From assembly GCF_016623495.1 (NCBI RefSeq), contig NZ_JAEHHL010000001.1, forward strand, positions 496,001 to 560,000: 64,000 nucleotides of DNA, in the 5' to 3' direction. The notes beneath the pieces are model-generated. The model had not been told where the DNA came from and made no database searches. It saw only the letters and a list, made by a program, of their open reading frames with translations. Below are positions 35,473 through 45,287 of this stretch, one piece after another (position 1 is the stretch's first letter; the number at the start of each line of letters is the position of its first letter). Both the position numbers and the translations under genes were made by a program. The DNA comes from Thermohalobaculum xanthum. Lineage in GTDB: Bacteria; Pseudomonadota; Alphaproteobacteria; Rhodobacterales; Rhodobacteraceae.

Positions 35473-36978
35473 ATGCCTGAGGATTCGCCATTTCCCCTCG
35501 TCACGCGCCGGCGGGCGCTGGGCCTCCTGTCGGCCGCGACCGCCCTGCCCGGGATCGCGCTTGCCCAGTCGGGCGTCCTGAAGGACGGCGAGGACATTGC
35601 CACGGCGCTAGCCGATGACGAGCTCGTCGCCGCCGTGGCCGAGCCCTGGACCGGCGACCTAAACGGCATCGTCGAGCGCGGCTTCCTGCGGCTCGGCACC
35701 GGCATGGACCCGGTGCTTTTCCGCTACGAGCATGCCGACCGGGGCCGGACGATCGAGCAGCGCGGCCTCATCGTCGAGGCGGCGGCCGAGCTCGAGGCCG
35801 CGCTGCGCAAGAAGCTGGGCAAGCCCGCACGCGACCTGACGATGCTCATCGCGCCGGTTGCGCGCGACCGTCTGATCCCGGGTCTGCTCGAGGGCCGGGT
35901 CGACGCCGTGGCGGCGATGCTGACCATCACGCCCGAGCGCGCCGCCGTGGTCGCCTTCACCGACCCCACCATCGAGGAGGTCGACGAGATCGTGGTGACC
36001 GGGCCGAAGGCGCCCGAGATCACCTCGGTCGACGACCTCGTCGGCACGGGCGTGTTCCTGCGCAAGTCGAGCAGCTATCACGAGCATGTCATCGCGCTGA
36101 ACGCCGAGCGCGAGGCCAAGGGGCTCGCGCCGATCCCGGTGACTGCGGTCGACGAGAACCTTGAGGATCCCGACATCCTCGAGCTGGTGAGCGCGGGAAC
36201 CTTCCCGCTCGCGATCTTCGATAGCCACATGGCGCCGCTCTACGCCAAGGTCTTTGGCGATCTCACAGTGCGCGACGACATCGCGGTCGCCCGCGGCGGC
36301 AAGATCGCGATGGCCGTGCGGCCCGACGCGCCCGAACTGCTGGCCGCGCTGAACGAGATCGTGCCCCGGTTCCGCAAGGGAACGCTGCTCGGCAACACGC
36401 TGCGCAAGCGCCACCTCGAGGACAGCGAGCGGCTGAAGAACGCGATGGAGCCCGAGGCGCAGGAGCGTTTTCGCGAGACCATCGGCATCATTGCGAAATA
36501 CGCCGATCAGTACGACTTCGACCGGATCCTGATCGCGGCCCAGGGCTTCCAGGAATCGCGGCTCGACCAGTCCAAGCGCAGCCGCGCCGGCGCCGTCGGC
36601 ATCATGCAGGTGATGCCGCAGACGGCGCGCGACCCGAATGTCGGGGTCCGCGACATCCACCTTGCCGAGCCCAATGTCGAAGCCGGGGTGAAGTACCTGC
36701 GCTTCGTGCGCGACCGATACTTCAGCGACCCAGCGATGACGCCCCTCGACCAGGCGCTCTTCTCGTTCGCGGCCTACAATGCGGGGCCCGGCAACATCTC
36801 GAAGGCGCGACGAAAGGCCGAGAAGATGGGCCTCGACCCCAACCGATGGTTCGGCCATGTCGAGATCGCGACCGCACGCAGCGTCAGCCGCGAGCCGGTG
36901 ATCTACGTGCGCAACATCCTGAAGTACTACGCCAGCTACAAGGTCTTCGCGGCCGGCCAGCTGCGCCAGGACGGCTGA
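35473..36978 (+). CDS. MltF-like lytic transglycosylase with SBP_bac_3 domain
   Basis: This 501-residue secreted enzyme has a twin-arginine-like signal (TRRRALGLLSAATALPGIALA, about 12-32). It then has a periplasmic-binding-protein type 3 domain (about 60-315, with DLTMLIAPVARDRLIPGLLEGRVD) and a C-terminal SLT domain (about 340-470). The SLT domain carries the catalytic Glu in QGFQESRLDQ near 360, GAVGIMQVMPQTA and FAAYNAGPGN. The plan equals MltF of E. coli, which cleaves peptidoglycan and whose N-domain binds muropeptides. The end of the gene lies in a hairpin with the opposing gene. Confidence 0.9.
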   Translation: MPEDSPFPLVTRRRALGLLSAATALPGIALAQSGVLKDGEDIATALADDELVAAVAEPWTGDLNGIVERGFLRLGTGMDPVLFRYEHADRGRTIEQRGLIVEAAAELEAALRKKLGKPARDLTMLIAPVARDRLIPGLLEGRVDAVAAMLTITPERAAVVAFTDPTIEEVDEIVVTGPKAPEITSVDDLVGTGVFLRKSSSYHEHVIALNAEREAKGLAPIPVTAVDENLEDPDILELVSAGTFPLAIFDSHMAPLYAKVFGDLTVRDDIAVARGGKIAMAVRPDAPELLAALNEIVPRFRKGTLLGNTLRKRHLEDSERLKNAMEPEAQERFRETIGIIAKYADQYDFDRILIAAQGFQESRLDQSKRSRAGAVGIMQVMPQTARDPNVGVRDIHLAEPNVEAGVKYLRFVRDRYFSDPAMTPLDQALFSFAAYNAGPGNISKARRKAEKMGLDPNRWFGHVEIATARSVSREPVIYVRNILKYYASYKVFAAGQLRQDG

Positions 36979-36997
36979 GGAGGGCAGCCCTCAGCCG
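36972..36997. terminator. Second bidirectional hairpin with both stop codons in the stem
   Basis: CGGCTGAGG pairs with CCTCAGCCG around an 8-base loop. The plus-strand TGA (36976-36978) pairs with the TCA that is the stop of the minus gene (36991-36993). This is the same design as at 30927-30948. Confidence 0.65.
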
Positions 36998-38622
36998 CCC
37001 AGCACCATCGCCTCGTCGAGCTCGATCACGGTCGGCCCCGGGGTGCGCGCCGCGTCGGCCAGGATGCCGGTCAGCGCCCCGACCGACTCGAGCCTGACCG
37101 CCGCGGCGCCATAGGCCCGGGCGATCGCGAGGAAATCAGGCGTCACGAGGTCGACACCCACACGCGTCACCTTGGCCGCATCCATGTAGCGCGCGATCTC
37201 GCCATATCCGCGGTTGTTCCAGACGATCAGGATCACCGGCAGCCCGGCCTCGACGGCGAGCCCAAGTTCGGTGAGCGTGAACTGGACCCCGCCATCGCCG
37301 GCGAGGCAGACCACGGGACCGTCGATTGCGCGCGCGGCACCGATCGCCGCGGGCAGCCCGTAGCCCAGCGCGCCGTAGCCGGTCGCCGCATTGAACCAGA
37401 GCCGCGGCCGCGGCAGCCCGTGCAGCAGGTTGCCCGCATAGATCGCGTTGGTGGAATCGCCCACCAGCGGCGCCTCGGGCAGCGCAGCACGCACCGTGTC
37501 GAGAAAATCGACGCAGGCGCGATATTTCGGCCCGATCTCCTCGGTCGCGGCCTGCATCGTGGCGGCCGCGCGCGCCGCCCCGGCCCCTGCCGCCGCCTGC
37601 GCCGAGGGCGGGCCGAGGCGGGCAAGCAGCGCGCCCGCCGCGTCGCCGGCATCGCCCACCATCGCGATGGCGGGCGGCGCGCCCCGATGAAGCTGGGCCG
37701 CGTCGATGTCGACGCGGATCAGGCGCCCCGGCACCGAGAAGTCGCCGTGGTCGTACATGTCGAAATCGGTGCGGCCGATTTCCGTCCCGAGCGCAATCAC
37801 GACATCGGATTCCGCGACCAGCGCGCGCACCGCCTCGAGCGACGGGCTGGCCGAAACGGCCAGCGGATCGCCGCCTGGCAAGAGGCCGCGAGCATTCGCG
37901 GTCATCACCACGGGGGCGTCGAGCCGCCGGGCGAGATCGGCGATGGCGCCCGACCCGCCCACAGCACCGCCGCCGGCGATGATGAGCGGGCGCGTGGCCG
38001 CGGCCAGCCATTCGGCGGCGCGGTCGCATGCGGCACCCGACGCCGCGGGGGCTGCCACCGGCACGGGGCGCTGCAGCTCGGCGGCGGGAACCCGCTGGCC
38101 GAACAGGTCGCGGGGGATCTCGATGTGGACCGGTCCGGGACGCGCGCCCTCGAACACCGCGAGGGCGCGGGCGAGCACGGCCGGCAGCTGGCCGGGATCG
38201 CTGAGCCGATGGCTGAAGACCGCCGCATGCTCGGTCATCCCGCGCGAATCGTGAACCTCGTGGAGGTCGCCCTCACCCAGGTCCAACACGGGCCGGGCGT
38301 TGACCGCCGAGACCACGAGCATCGGCACGCTGTCGGCTTTCGCCTGCGCCATCGGGGTCAGCATGTTGGTGAGACCGGGCCCGGTGATGACAAAGACCGC
38401 CGCAACGCGGCCCGATGCGCGGGCATAGCCGTCTGCGGCGAAGCCTGCGCCCTGCTCGTGGCGCGGGGTGAGGTGGCGCACCGGGCTCTGGCCAAGGCCG
38501 CGATACATCTCGATCGTGTGGACGCCCGGGATCCCGAAGACGGTGTCGATCCCCAGCAATTCGAGCCAGGCCACCAACCTTTCGCCCAAGGTCTCCTCGG
38601 GTCGTATCATCCGATCGCGCAT
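36991..38622 (-). CDS. ThDP-dependent decarboxylase, AruI-like (5-guanidino-2-oxopentanoate decarboxylase)
   Basis: This 543-residue member of the acetolactate-synthase/benzoylformate-decarboxylase superfamily carries the ThDP-activating Glu in TPRHEQGAGFAADGYA (Glu55). The diphosphate motif GDGGVQFTLTELG ends in VWNN near 444-470. The stretch VFGIPGVHTIEMYRGL and SVPMLVVSAVNAR match my recollection of AruI of arginine transamination more than IlvB. AruI makes 4-guanidinobutanal. The ATG at 38622 follows GGGGGAG; the upstream extension is not supported. No other arginine gene is nearby, so substrate is tentative. Confidence 0.82.
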   Translation of the reverse strand: MRDRMIRPEETLGERLVAWLELLGIDTVFGIPGVHTIEMYRGLGQSPVRHLTPRHEQGAGFAADGYARASGRVAAVFVITGPGLTNMLTPMAQAKADSVPMLVVSAVNARPVLDLGEGDLHEVHDSRGMTEHAAVFSHRLSDPGQLPAVLARALAVFEGARPGPVHIEIPRDLFGQRVPAAELQRPVPVAAPAASGAACDRAAEWLAAATRPLIIAGGGAVGGSGAIADLARRLDAPVVMTANARGLLPGGDPLAVSASPSLEAVRALVAESDVVIALGTEIGRTDFDMYDHGDFSVPGRLIRVDIDAAQLHRGAPPAIAMVGDAGDAAGALLARLGPPSAQAAAGAGAARAAATMQAATEEIGPKYRACVDFLDTVRAALPEAPLVGDSTNAIYAGNLLHGLPRPRLWFNAATGYGALGYGLPAAIGAARAIDGPVVCLAGDGGVQFTLTELGLAVEAGLPVILIVWNNRGYGEIARYMDAAKVTRVGVDLVTPDFLAIARAYGAAAVRLESVGALTGILADAARTPGPTVIELDEAMVLGG

Positions 38623-38868
38623 CGCGCCTGCTCCCCCTGTCGTATCGTCGGACGACCCTCGACGAGCGCGCGGCTGGAAGCAAGCGCCAGTGACGGCCGG
38701 GTGCCCGCCCCGGTGCAGAAAGGTCAAGTCTCGACCAAAGTTGACGCCCGCGAGGTAGCGAACATCGCGCCGCCCGTTTCAGATTTCGCCACTTGCCGGC
38801 CGACTCGCGCCCGGATCCCTCTCCACGGCCCAGGTCATTGCACCTAGCGGCCAAACCCGGACGCCCAC

Positions 38869-40068
38869 ATGGCCCTGAATGTCCGCCATCCCATCTGGCT
38901 ATCCGCGACGCCATCGCCGGGCGTGCGGACCTTCGCCACGCTGTTCCTGCTCGAGACGATGGCGCGGGCCTCGACAGCGACGATCGTGCCCCTGCAGGCC
39001 TATGAACTTCTGGCCGACGAGCGCCAGGTGAGCTTTCTCTACACCGCGGTCGGCCTGGTCGCGCTGGCGGCAAGCTTCGCGATCCCGGTCATGATCCGCA
39101 GGCTGTCGCGGCGCTGGACCTACACGATCGGCGCGCTGGCCCTCTGCGTGGCCTACCTGGCGCTGTGGAGCCAGACGGTGAGCGGCCAGGCCACCGGGAT
39201 GCTGCTGCGCGTGTTCGGCACTTCCTGCCTCAACATTGCGCTCAGCCTCTACGTGATGGACTTCATCCGAAAGCAGGATTTCGTGCGCAACGATGCGACG
39301 CGCATGGCGATCTCGACCATCGGTTGGTCGAGCGCACCCACGATCGGCGTCTGGCTCTACACCGGCATCGGCCCCGCGGGCGTCTATGTCTGGAGCATCG
39401 CCTGGTCGACGATCCTGATCGCCGTCTTCTGGTACTTTCGGCTGACCGAGAACAAGGTCATCGTGCCCGGACGGATCGCCCCCTCGAACCCCCTGCGCAA
39501 CGTCCGCCGCTTTCTTGCGCAGCCCCGACTGCGGCTGGCCTGGACGATCGCGTTCGGCCGGTCGTGCTTCTGGGTGACCTTCTTCGTCTATGTCCCGATC
39601 ACCATGGTCGCGGCGGGCGAGGGAAAGGCGGCTGGCGCCTATGTCATCTCGGCCGGCAACGCCCTTCTGATCAGCGCGCTCTTGTGGCAGCGGATCAACG
39701 GTCGCATCGGCGTGCGCGGCGCGATCGTCAGTTGCTTCGCCATCCTCGCGGTCTCGGTCTTCTGTGCCGGCGTCGCCGGGGTCACCGCGCCCTGGTGGAC
39801 GGCAGGCTTCCTGCTGGTCGGCGCATTCGCGGCCTCGGGGCTCGACGCGATCGGGGCGGTGCCCTTCTACCGCGCGGTCCACGTCCACGAGCGCCCCGAG
39901 ATGACGGCCGTCTACCGGACCTACATGGATGTGAGCGAACTGGCGCCGCTATTCGTCTATGGCGTGCTTCTGACATGGTTCGGCCTGGGCGTCGTCTTCA
40001 TCGCGCTCTCGGGCCTGATGCTGGTCTGCGGGCTGATCAGCCTGCGCCACCTGCCCCGGCGCCTTTGA
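38869..40068 (+). CDS. MFS transporter of unknown substrate
   Basis: This 399-residue membrane protein has twelve predicted helices in two halves. The first half carries the loop MIRRLSRRWTYTIG (about 65-78), a degenerate MFS motif A. The second half begins after about 200 (NPLRNVRRFLAQPRLRLAW). It is divergent from the AruI-like gene, with a 246-base gap that I see no clear operator in. The substrate is not predictable. Confidence 0.82.
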   Translation: MALNVRHPIWLSATPSPGVRTFATLFLLETMARASTATIVPLQAYELLADERQVSFLYTAVGLVALAASFAIPVMIRRLSRRWTYTIGALALCVAYLALWSQTVSGQATGMLLRVFGTSCLNIALSLYVMDFIRKQDFVRNDATRMAISTIGWSSAPTIGVWLYTGIGPAGVYVWSIAWSTILIAVFWYFRLTENKVIVPGRIAPSNPLRNVRRFLAQPRLRLAWTIAFGRSCFWVTFFVYVPITMVAAGEGKAAGAYVISAGNALLISALLWQRINGRIGVRGAIVSCFAILAVSVFCAGVAGVTAPWWTAGFLLVGAFAASGLDAIGAVPFYRAVHVHERPEMTAVYRTYMDVSELAPLFVYGVLLTWFGLGVVFIALSGLMLVCGLISLRHLPRRL

Positions 40069-40142
40069 CGCCGCGCCGGGCCTTGCCACTGCGCAAGGCA
40101 ACATTTACATCACGAGCAATGTCGCCCGCCACGGAGCCCCGA

Positions 40143-40385
40143 ATGCCCGTTGAAGCTGCCCAGATCGAACACCTTCTGCGCGAGGCATTTCCCGGCGCAC
40201 GGATCGAGATCCGCGACCTTGCGGGTGACGGAAACCACTACGCGGCGACCGTGGTGGCCGAGGAATTCCGCGGCAAGAACCGCGTGCAGCAGCAGCGCAT
40301 GGTGAACCAGGCGCTGAAGAGCATCCTCGAAGGCCAGAACGCACCGCTTCACGCGCTCGCCCTCCAGACGAGCGCCCCGGACTAA
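40143..40385 (+). CDS. BolA-family protein
   Basis: This 80-residue protein works with a monothiol glutaredoxin in Fe-S cluster handling. The BolA pattern is visible: IEHLLREAFPGARIEIRD, the conserved His of GDGNHYAATVV, and FRGKNRVQQQRMVNQAL before the C-terminus. The start at 40143 has GGAG 7 bases upstream. The grxD gene follows after 22 bases. The BolA-GrxD pair is a classical functional unit. Confidence 0.92.
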   Translation: MPVEAAQIEHLLREAFPGARIEIRDLAGDGNHYAATVVAEEFRGKNRVQQQRMVNQALKSILEGQNAPLHALALQTSAPD

Positions 40386-40407
40386 GCCCTGCCAGGAGCC
40401 AATCGCC

Positions 40408-40770
40408 ATGAGCGACATCCACGCCCAGATCAAGGACACCGTCGACCAGAACGACGTGGTGCTGTTCATGAAGGGCACCAAGTCCATGCCACAATGCGGA
40501 TTTTCCAGCCGCGTCGCGCAGATCCTGACCTTCATGGAAGTCCCCTTCAAGGACGTGAATGTGCTGGATTCGGCCGAGATGAGGGACGGGATCAAGACCT
40601 TCTCGGACTGGCCGACGATCCCGCAGCTCTACATCAAGGGCGAATTCGTCGGCGGCTGCGACATCATCACCGAGATGACTCTGTCGGGCGAGCTGGACAA
40701 GGCGCTGGCCGACGCGGGCGTCGCCTTCTCGAAGGAAGCCGCCGAGAAGATCCGCGAGCACAACGGCTGA
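40408..40770 (+). CDS. grxD: Monothiol glutaredoxin Grx4
   Basis: This 120-residue CGFS-type glutaredoxin carries a labile [2Fe-2S] cluster for transfer to apo-proteins. The active site is PQCGFS with Cys30. The glutathione site [16 protein letters not shown] runs about 70-85. It follows bolA closely with an AGGAG ribosome site, and it precedes pth. Confidence 0.95.
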   Translation: MSDIHAQIKDTVDQNDVVLFMKGTKSMPQCGFSSRVAQILTFMEVPFKDVNVLDSAEMRDGIKTFSDWPTIPQLYIKGEFVGGCDIITEMTLSGELDKALADAGVAFSKEAAEKIREHNG

Positions 40771-40840
40771 GCGCCGCACCGGCTGCCACGGGGCGCGCGC
40801 GGCATCGTCCGGCGCGCCCTTTTCGCTTCGGGGGACGCGC

Positions 40841-41575
40841 ATGAAGCTCTTTGTCGGCCTCGGCAATCCCGGCGCGCAATACGCTGGCCATCGCCACAAT
40901 ATCGGCTTCATGGCCGTGGAGGCGATCGCCTCGGCGCATGGTTTCTCGCCATGGCGGTCGAAGTTCCAGGGCGAGGTGGCCGAGGGGCGTCTCGGCGCCG
41001 AGAAGGTCGTGCTGCTCAAGCCCATGACCTTCATGAACCTGTCGGGCCAGGCGGTCGGCGAGGCGATGCGCTATCTGAAACTCGAACCCGCCGACGTGGT
41101 CGTCTTTCACGACGAGTTGGACCTCGCCCCGGCGAAATGCCGGGTCAAGACCGGTGGTGGCCATGCGGGGCATAACGGGCTGCGCTCGATCCACCAGCAT
41201 ATCGGCGAGGCGTATCACCGCGTGCGCCTCGGCATCGGGCATCCGGGGCACAAGGACCGGGTCGCAGGCTATGTCCTGCATGATTTCGCCAAGGCCGACG
41301 GCGAATGGCTCGACGATCTGATGCGCGGCGTCGCGGACGGCGCTGAGAAGCTCGCGGCCGGCGATTTCTCGGGATTTCAGAACGCCGTGGCGCTGCGTCT
41401 TCAACCTCTCAGGAAGCCCGAGCGCGCGCCTCAGGCGGCGACCGGCGCGCCCCGCCAGGCACGCATGGCCGACGCCAAGGCGAAGGAGGCGCGCAAGCGC
41501 GTCGAGGCGGCGAAGGCCGCCGCCCCGGACGGCCCCCTTGCGCAGCTTCTGGCCAAGTTCAGCCGGAAGGACTGA
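40841..41575 (+). CDS. pth: Peptidyl-tRNA hydrolase
   Basis: This enzyme recycles peptidyl-tRNA released during translation. It is 244 residues long, about 50 more than E. coli Pth. Motifs are [19 protein letters not shown] with the catalytic His at residue 20, [10 protein letters not shown] (about 61-70), and HDELDLAP (about 89-97). The extra C-terminal tail (about 195-244) is Ala/Lys/Arg-rich and likely disordered, as in other alphaproteobacterial Pth proteins. No rplY gene precedes it here. Confidence 0.95.
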   Translation: MKLFVGLGNPGAQYAGHRHNIGFMAVEAIASAHGFSPWRSKFQGEVAEGRLGAEKVVLLKPMTFMNLSGQAVGEAMRYLKLEPADVVVFHDELDLAPAKCRVKTGGGHAGHNGLRSIHQHIGEAYHRVRLGIGHPGHKDRVAGYVLHDFAKADGEWLDDLMRGVADGAEKLAAGDFSGFQNAVALRLQPLRKPERAPQAATGAPRQARMADAKAKEARKRVEAAKAAAPDGPLAQLLAKFSRKD

Positions 41576-41596
41576 CCACGGGAAACGGCCGTTATC

Positions 41597-41622
41597 GGGC
41601 CCCGGACGCGATGCCGGGACCC
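41597..41622. terminator. Hairpin between convergent pth and ketopantoate-reductase-like gene
   Basis: GGGCCCCGG pairs with CCGGGACCC (8 of 9 pairs) around an 8-base loop, 22 bases beyond the pth stop and 14 before the opposing stop. Confidence 0.6.
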
Positions 41623-41635
41623 TTGGTGATAAGGC

Positions 41636-42703
41636 TCAGGCGGCCGCGCGGGTCTCGGCAAGCTTCGCGTTGACCAGCGCGACGGTCTCGTCGACCACCG
41701 GGTGGTGCATGCCCTTCTGCGCCGCGAGACGCTGGACCAGCATGTCGACACGCTCGATCGCCGGTGCCCCGGCGTAAAGCGCGCGTGCAGCCGAAGACGG
41801 CTTGGCAAGCCCCTTGGCGGCGTTCGCATACTTCTCGAAGGGTACGAGGTCCTGGCGCGCGGCGCCCAGGGCCTCGCAGACCTGGCAGACCCACTCGTAG
41901 ACGTCCGCCGACTGGGCGAGATCGGCATGGACCGCGTCGCGGATGGCGCGCGGCCCGTCAGGCGTCACGCAGCGGTAGTTGCCGGTCAGGAGCATCGCCC
42001 ACTTGGCCAGCGGCACGAAGACCGAGTCGTGGACCCGCAGTTTCACCGGAAGCTCGACCGCGCCTTCTGCCGTCGGGAACCGGATCGCGTCGATGTCGGC
42101 CTCGAGGCCCCGCAGCATCGCCGTCGCCTCGTCCGACGCGAAGCGCGCCACCTTGAAGTTGGTGGGGAGGCTGACCTGCAGGACGTTCACCTGCTCCTCG
42201 GGCGGGCGGAACGCCTGCGGGTCGGGGCTGGCCAGCGTGATCGTCGCCGGATCGAAGCTGTCCCAGACCGATGGATCGGCGTAGCAGTCGCGGATGGTCG
42301 CGACATCCACGCCCGGCAGCCGCGCGATATAGGGCAGCGGCGGCATGTTCATGATCGACATGGCTGGCACCCGCGAGCGCGCAACCCGGTCGAGCAGTTC
42401 TCGCACCCCGGGCGAGCGGTACTGGGGCTCCTGCATCGCAAGACCCACAAGGTCGAATTTCGCCGGGTCGACCTCGGCCGTGCCCGCGGCGCGCAGGCGG
42501 CCGGAAGCGTTGCGCGAGTCGAGCTCGACCAGCCCCTCGCGACCCTTCACCGGAATGCGCACGCGCGCGCCCTCGAAGTTGATCAGTTCCGACTCGGCCG
42601 GCAGGCAGACCAGCGTCACGTCGTGGCCCGCCAGCACAAGCTTCATGCCCAGGAGCGACCCGTAGGACGCCCCGAGGATCAATATCTTTCGCTTCACGCT
42701 CAT
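41636..42703 (-). CDS. Ketopantoate-reductase-like (ApbA/PanE N-domain) protein
   Basis: This 355-residue cytoplasmic protein has a Rossmann NAD(P) fold at its start (KILILGASYGSLLGMKLVLAG, about 5-25, with a variant Gly motif) and an ApbA-like C-terminal helical part. It is longer than PanE (about 300). The catalytic-Lys region of PanE is not obvious, so I do not call it panE. A GGGGA site precedes the ATG. It is divergent from ychF. Biochemical function is unknown. Confidence 0.78.
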   Translation of the reverse strand: MSVKRKILILGASYGSLLGMKLVLAGHDVTLVCLPAESELINFEGARVRIPVKGREGLVELDSRNASGRLRAAGTAEVDPAKFDLVGLAMQEPQYRSPGVRELLDRVARSRVPAMSIMNMPPLPYIARLPGVDVATIRDCYADPSVWDSFDPATITLASPDPQAFRPPEEQVNVLQVSLPTNFKVARFASDEATAMLRGLEADIDAIRFPTAEGAVELPVKLRVHDSVFVPLAKWAMLLTGNYRCVTPDGPRAIRDAVHADLAQSADVYEWVCQVCEALGAARQDLVPFEKYANAAKGLAKPSSAARALYAGAPAIERVDMLVQRLAAQKGMHHPVVDETVALVNAKLAETRAAA

Positions 42704-42929
42704 TGTGTTCGTCCCCTTCCCCTATTTCGGGTTTCTTGCGGGTGCCGATCGTCATGGCCGCCCGATAGGAAGGGGATAGGTCGCGCGCCCGCTCATATCC
42801 ACACCGCGGAATTCCATCTCATGGAAAGGACAGAATGTTTCACGCAATTTCAGAGCGTGGCGGCGCCCTGCTTGACCTTTCGCGCGACCCGTGCCACAGG
42901 CCCCGCGACGGTTGAAAAAGGGGCGCGAC

Positions 42930-44027
42930 ATGGGCTTCAGATGCGGCATCGTTGGGCTACCGAATGTCGGAAAATCCACGCTCTTCAACGCGCTGACGCG
43001 CACGGCCGCGGCGCAGGCAGCGAATTTCCCGTTCTGCACCATCGAGCCGAACGTGGGCGAAGTGGCGGTTCCGGACCCTCGCCTGGACAAGCTGGCGGCG
43101 ATCGCGAAATCCGCGCAGGTCATTCCGACCCGTCTGACCTTCGTCGACATTGCCGGCCTGGTGAAAGGCGCCTCTCAGGGCGAGGGACTGGGCAACCAGT
43201 TCCTTGCCAACATCCGCGAGGTCGACGCGATCGCCCATGTGGTGCGCTGCTTCGAGGATGACGACGTGACCCATGTCGCCGGCGGCGTGGACCCGCTGGC
43301 GGATATCGAGACGATCGAGACCGAGCTGATGCTCGCCGACCTCGAGTCGGTCGAGCGCCGCCTTCAGAACATCGTGCGCAAGGTGCGCGGCGGCGAGAAG
43401 GAGGCGATCGAACAGGAGCGCCTCCTTATCCGCGCGCGCCAAGCGCTCGAGGCCGGGCGCCCTGCCCGAACCGTCGAAATCGCCCCCGACGAATTGAAGT
43501 CGTGGCGCATGCTCCAGCTGCTGACCGCCAAGCCGGTGCTCTACGTCTGCAACGTCGAGGAGGATGCTGCGGCAAGCGGCAACGCGCTCTCGGGGCGGGT
43601 CGCGAGCTTCGCGGCGGAACAGGGCGCCGGGTCCGTCGTGATCTCGGCCAAGATCGAGGAAGAAATCTCGCAGCTGCCCGATGCGGAACGGGCCGAGTTC
43701 CTCGAGGCGCTCGGCCTCGAGGAGGCTGGACTCGACCGGCTGATCCGCGCGGGCTACGAGTTGCTTGGGCTGATCACCTATTTCACGGTCGGCCCCAAGG
43801 AGGCGCGCGCCTGGACGATCCGTGAGGGCACGCTGGCGCCTCAGGCCGCAGGCGAGATCCATGGCGACTTCGAGCGCGGCTTCATCCGGGCCGAAACCAT
43901 CGCCTATGCCGACTTCATCGCCAATGGCGGCGAGGCCGGTGCGAAGGACGCGGGTCGGATGCGGGTCGAGGGCAAGAGCTACCGGGTCGCCGACGGCGAC
44001 GTGCTGCACTTCCTGTTCAACGCTTGA
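42930..44027 (+). CDS. ychF: Redox-responsive ATPase/GTPase YchF
   Basis: This 365-residue Obg-family ribosome-associated P-loop protein prefers ATP. It carries G1 GLPNVGKST near 8-16, [19 protein letters not shown] for G3 and switch II (about 70-88), a coiled-coil region near 130-170, the NVEED G4 variant and a C-terminal TGS domain ([27 protein letters not shown]). The ATG at 42930 follows GAAAAAGGGG. The frame extends upstream without a better site. Confidence 0.96.
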   Translation: MGFRCGIVGLPNVGKSTLFNALTRTAAAQAANFPFCTIEPNVGEVAVPDPRLDKLAAIAKSAQVIPTRLTFVDIAGLVKGASQGEGLGNQFLANIREVDAIAHVVRCFEDDDVTHVAGGVDPLADIETIETELMLADLESVERRLQNIVRKVRGGEKEAIEQERLLIRARQALEAGRPARTVEIAPDELKSWRMLQLLTAKPVLYVCNVEEDAAASGNALSGRVASFAAEQGAGSVVISAKIEEEISQLPDAERAEFLEALGLEEAGLDRLIRAGYELLGLITYFTVGPKEARAWTIREGTLAPQAAGEIHGDFERGFIRAETIAYADFIANGGEAGAKDAGRMRVEGKSYRVADGDVLHFLFNA

Positions 44028-44134
44028 GCAACACTCCCGCCTGAAATCGCGGCATCGGTCACGCTAACGTGGCGGAAGGCCGGTGCAGCGGTTAGACCTC
44101 GCAACGTGAGGTATTTGCGTTGTTGGGGGAATAA

Positions 44135-45115
44135 ATGGGCAAGATTTCCAGCTTGGGCAGCACCCGCGGGGCAACGGGCGCGGCCATCTTGATCAGTGCG
44201 GGCGCGCTGGCAGTTCCGGCGCAATCCATGGCGCAGGATGTGCAGCGGGCGCTGACGACCACCGGAATGAACGAACAGACGACCGCCTACGAGAATGCCG
44301 TGGGCAGCGCGATCGCCGCGCGCTTTGCGCCGTTCTCGCCGGCAGACGCGCATGCGCTGACGCCGCAGAACCAGGTTTGGGTGCAAAACGACGTGCGCTA
44401 CCTCGATTTCGCGGGAACCTCGGCCTATGGTGTGGCCGGCTCGATCCTCGCCGGCATCGACTTCCTCGCGACCGAGAAGATGGCTGCCGGGTTCTTCGGC
44501 GGCTACAGCGAAACCGACACCAATACCGAGCTCAGCGGGATCAGCGGCAAGTTCGAGGCGCAGAGCTTCGGCTTTGGCCTCTATGGCGGGTATCGGCTGG
44601 GCGCCGGCCTCGCGGTCGATGGCTTCATTGCCTATACATTCAACGACACCGACACGACGGATGGCCGGCAGATCGCCTCCTGGGACTCGGACCGCCTGAC
44701 GGCGGGCCTGGGGCTCACCGCGTCCTACATGCTCGCGGGGATCACCCTGACCCCGCGGCTCAGCGTCTCGATCACCCAGGACTGGGCCGAATCCTACACC
44801 GACCAGTTCGGCACGGTGATGCCGAGCGACGACTACACGCTGTTCCGCAGCTACCTCGGAACGCGGGCGGGCACGATCTTCGACATGGGCGGCACGCCGT
44901 TGCAAACTTGGCTTGCCGCGGGCGTCGAGTTCACTGCGGATAATGCGGGCTCGCTCTCGAAAGTCGATGACGGCGCCTCGGGCCGTTTCGGGCTGGGCGT
45001 CGCGGTGCCGTTCGCCGGCGGCCTGTTCGGGATCGAGGCGAACACCTCGGGCATCGGATCGAACGACTACGTCGATTTCGGCGGCACGATGACGCTGAGC
45101 TTCGCCTTCAACTGA
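44135..45115 (+). CDS. Outer-membrane beta-barrel, autotransporter-domain type
   Basis: This 326-residue secreted protein has a signal around residues 12-34 (AAILISAGALAVPAQSMA). The mature part is mostly an autotransporter-like beta-barrel (about 85-326) with alternating strands such as SFGFGLYGGYRLGAGLAVDGF. It ends in SFAFN; outer-membrane proteins usually end in Phe, and here Asn follows it. The stretch before the barrel is only about 50 residues, so there is no large passenger. It may be a stand-alone porin-like barrel. It starts 107 bases after ychF. Confidence 0.8.
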   Translation: MGKISSLGSTRGATGAAILISAGALAVPAQSMAQDVQRALTTTGMNEQTTAYENAVGSAIAARFAPFSPADAHALTPQNQVWVQNDVRYLDFAGTSAYGVAGSILAGIDFLATEKMAAGFFGGYSETDTNTELSGISGKFEAQSFGFGLYGGYRLGAGLAVDGFIAYTFNDTDTTDGRQIASWDSDRLTAGLGLTASYMLAGITLTPRLSVSITQDWAESYTDQFGTVMPSDDYTLFRSYLGTRAGTIFDMGGTPLQTWLAAGVEFTADNAGSLSKVDDGASGRFGLGVAVPFAGGLFGIEANTSGIGSNDYVDFGGTMTLSFAFN

Positions 45116-45213
45116 GCCAGGCCGAGCCACCTCGCGGGGCGGGTTGACAGCCCGCCCGGCCACGGCTATGTCCCGCCCACCACGCCGCCACCCGCGCGGC
45201 GCGACTGTCCTGC

Positions 45214-45287
45214 TGGGGGATAGTTTAACGGTAGAACAGCGGACTCTGACTCCGTTAGTCCAGGTTCGAATCCTGGTCCCCCAGCCA
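45214..45287 (+). tRNA. tRNA-Gln (CTG anticodon)
   Basis: This is a 74-base cloverleaf with encoded CCA. The acceptor TGGGGGA pairs with TCCCCCA, the anticodon loop CTCTGAC has CTG, and the T-arm holds GGTTCGAATCC. The first pair U1-A72 is typical of glutamine tRNAs. Confidence 0.96.
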
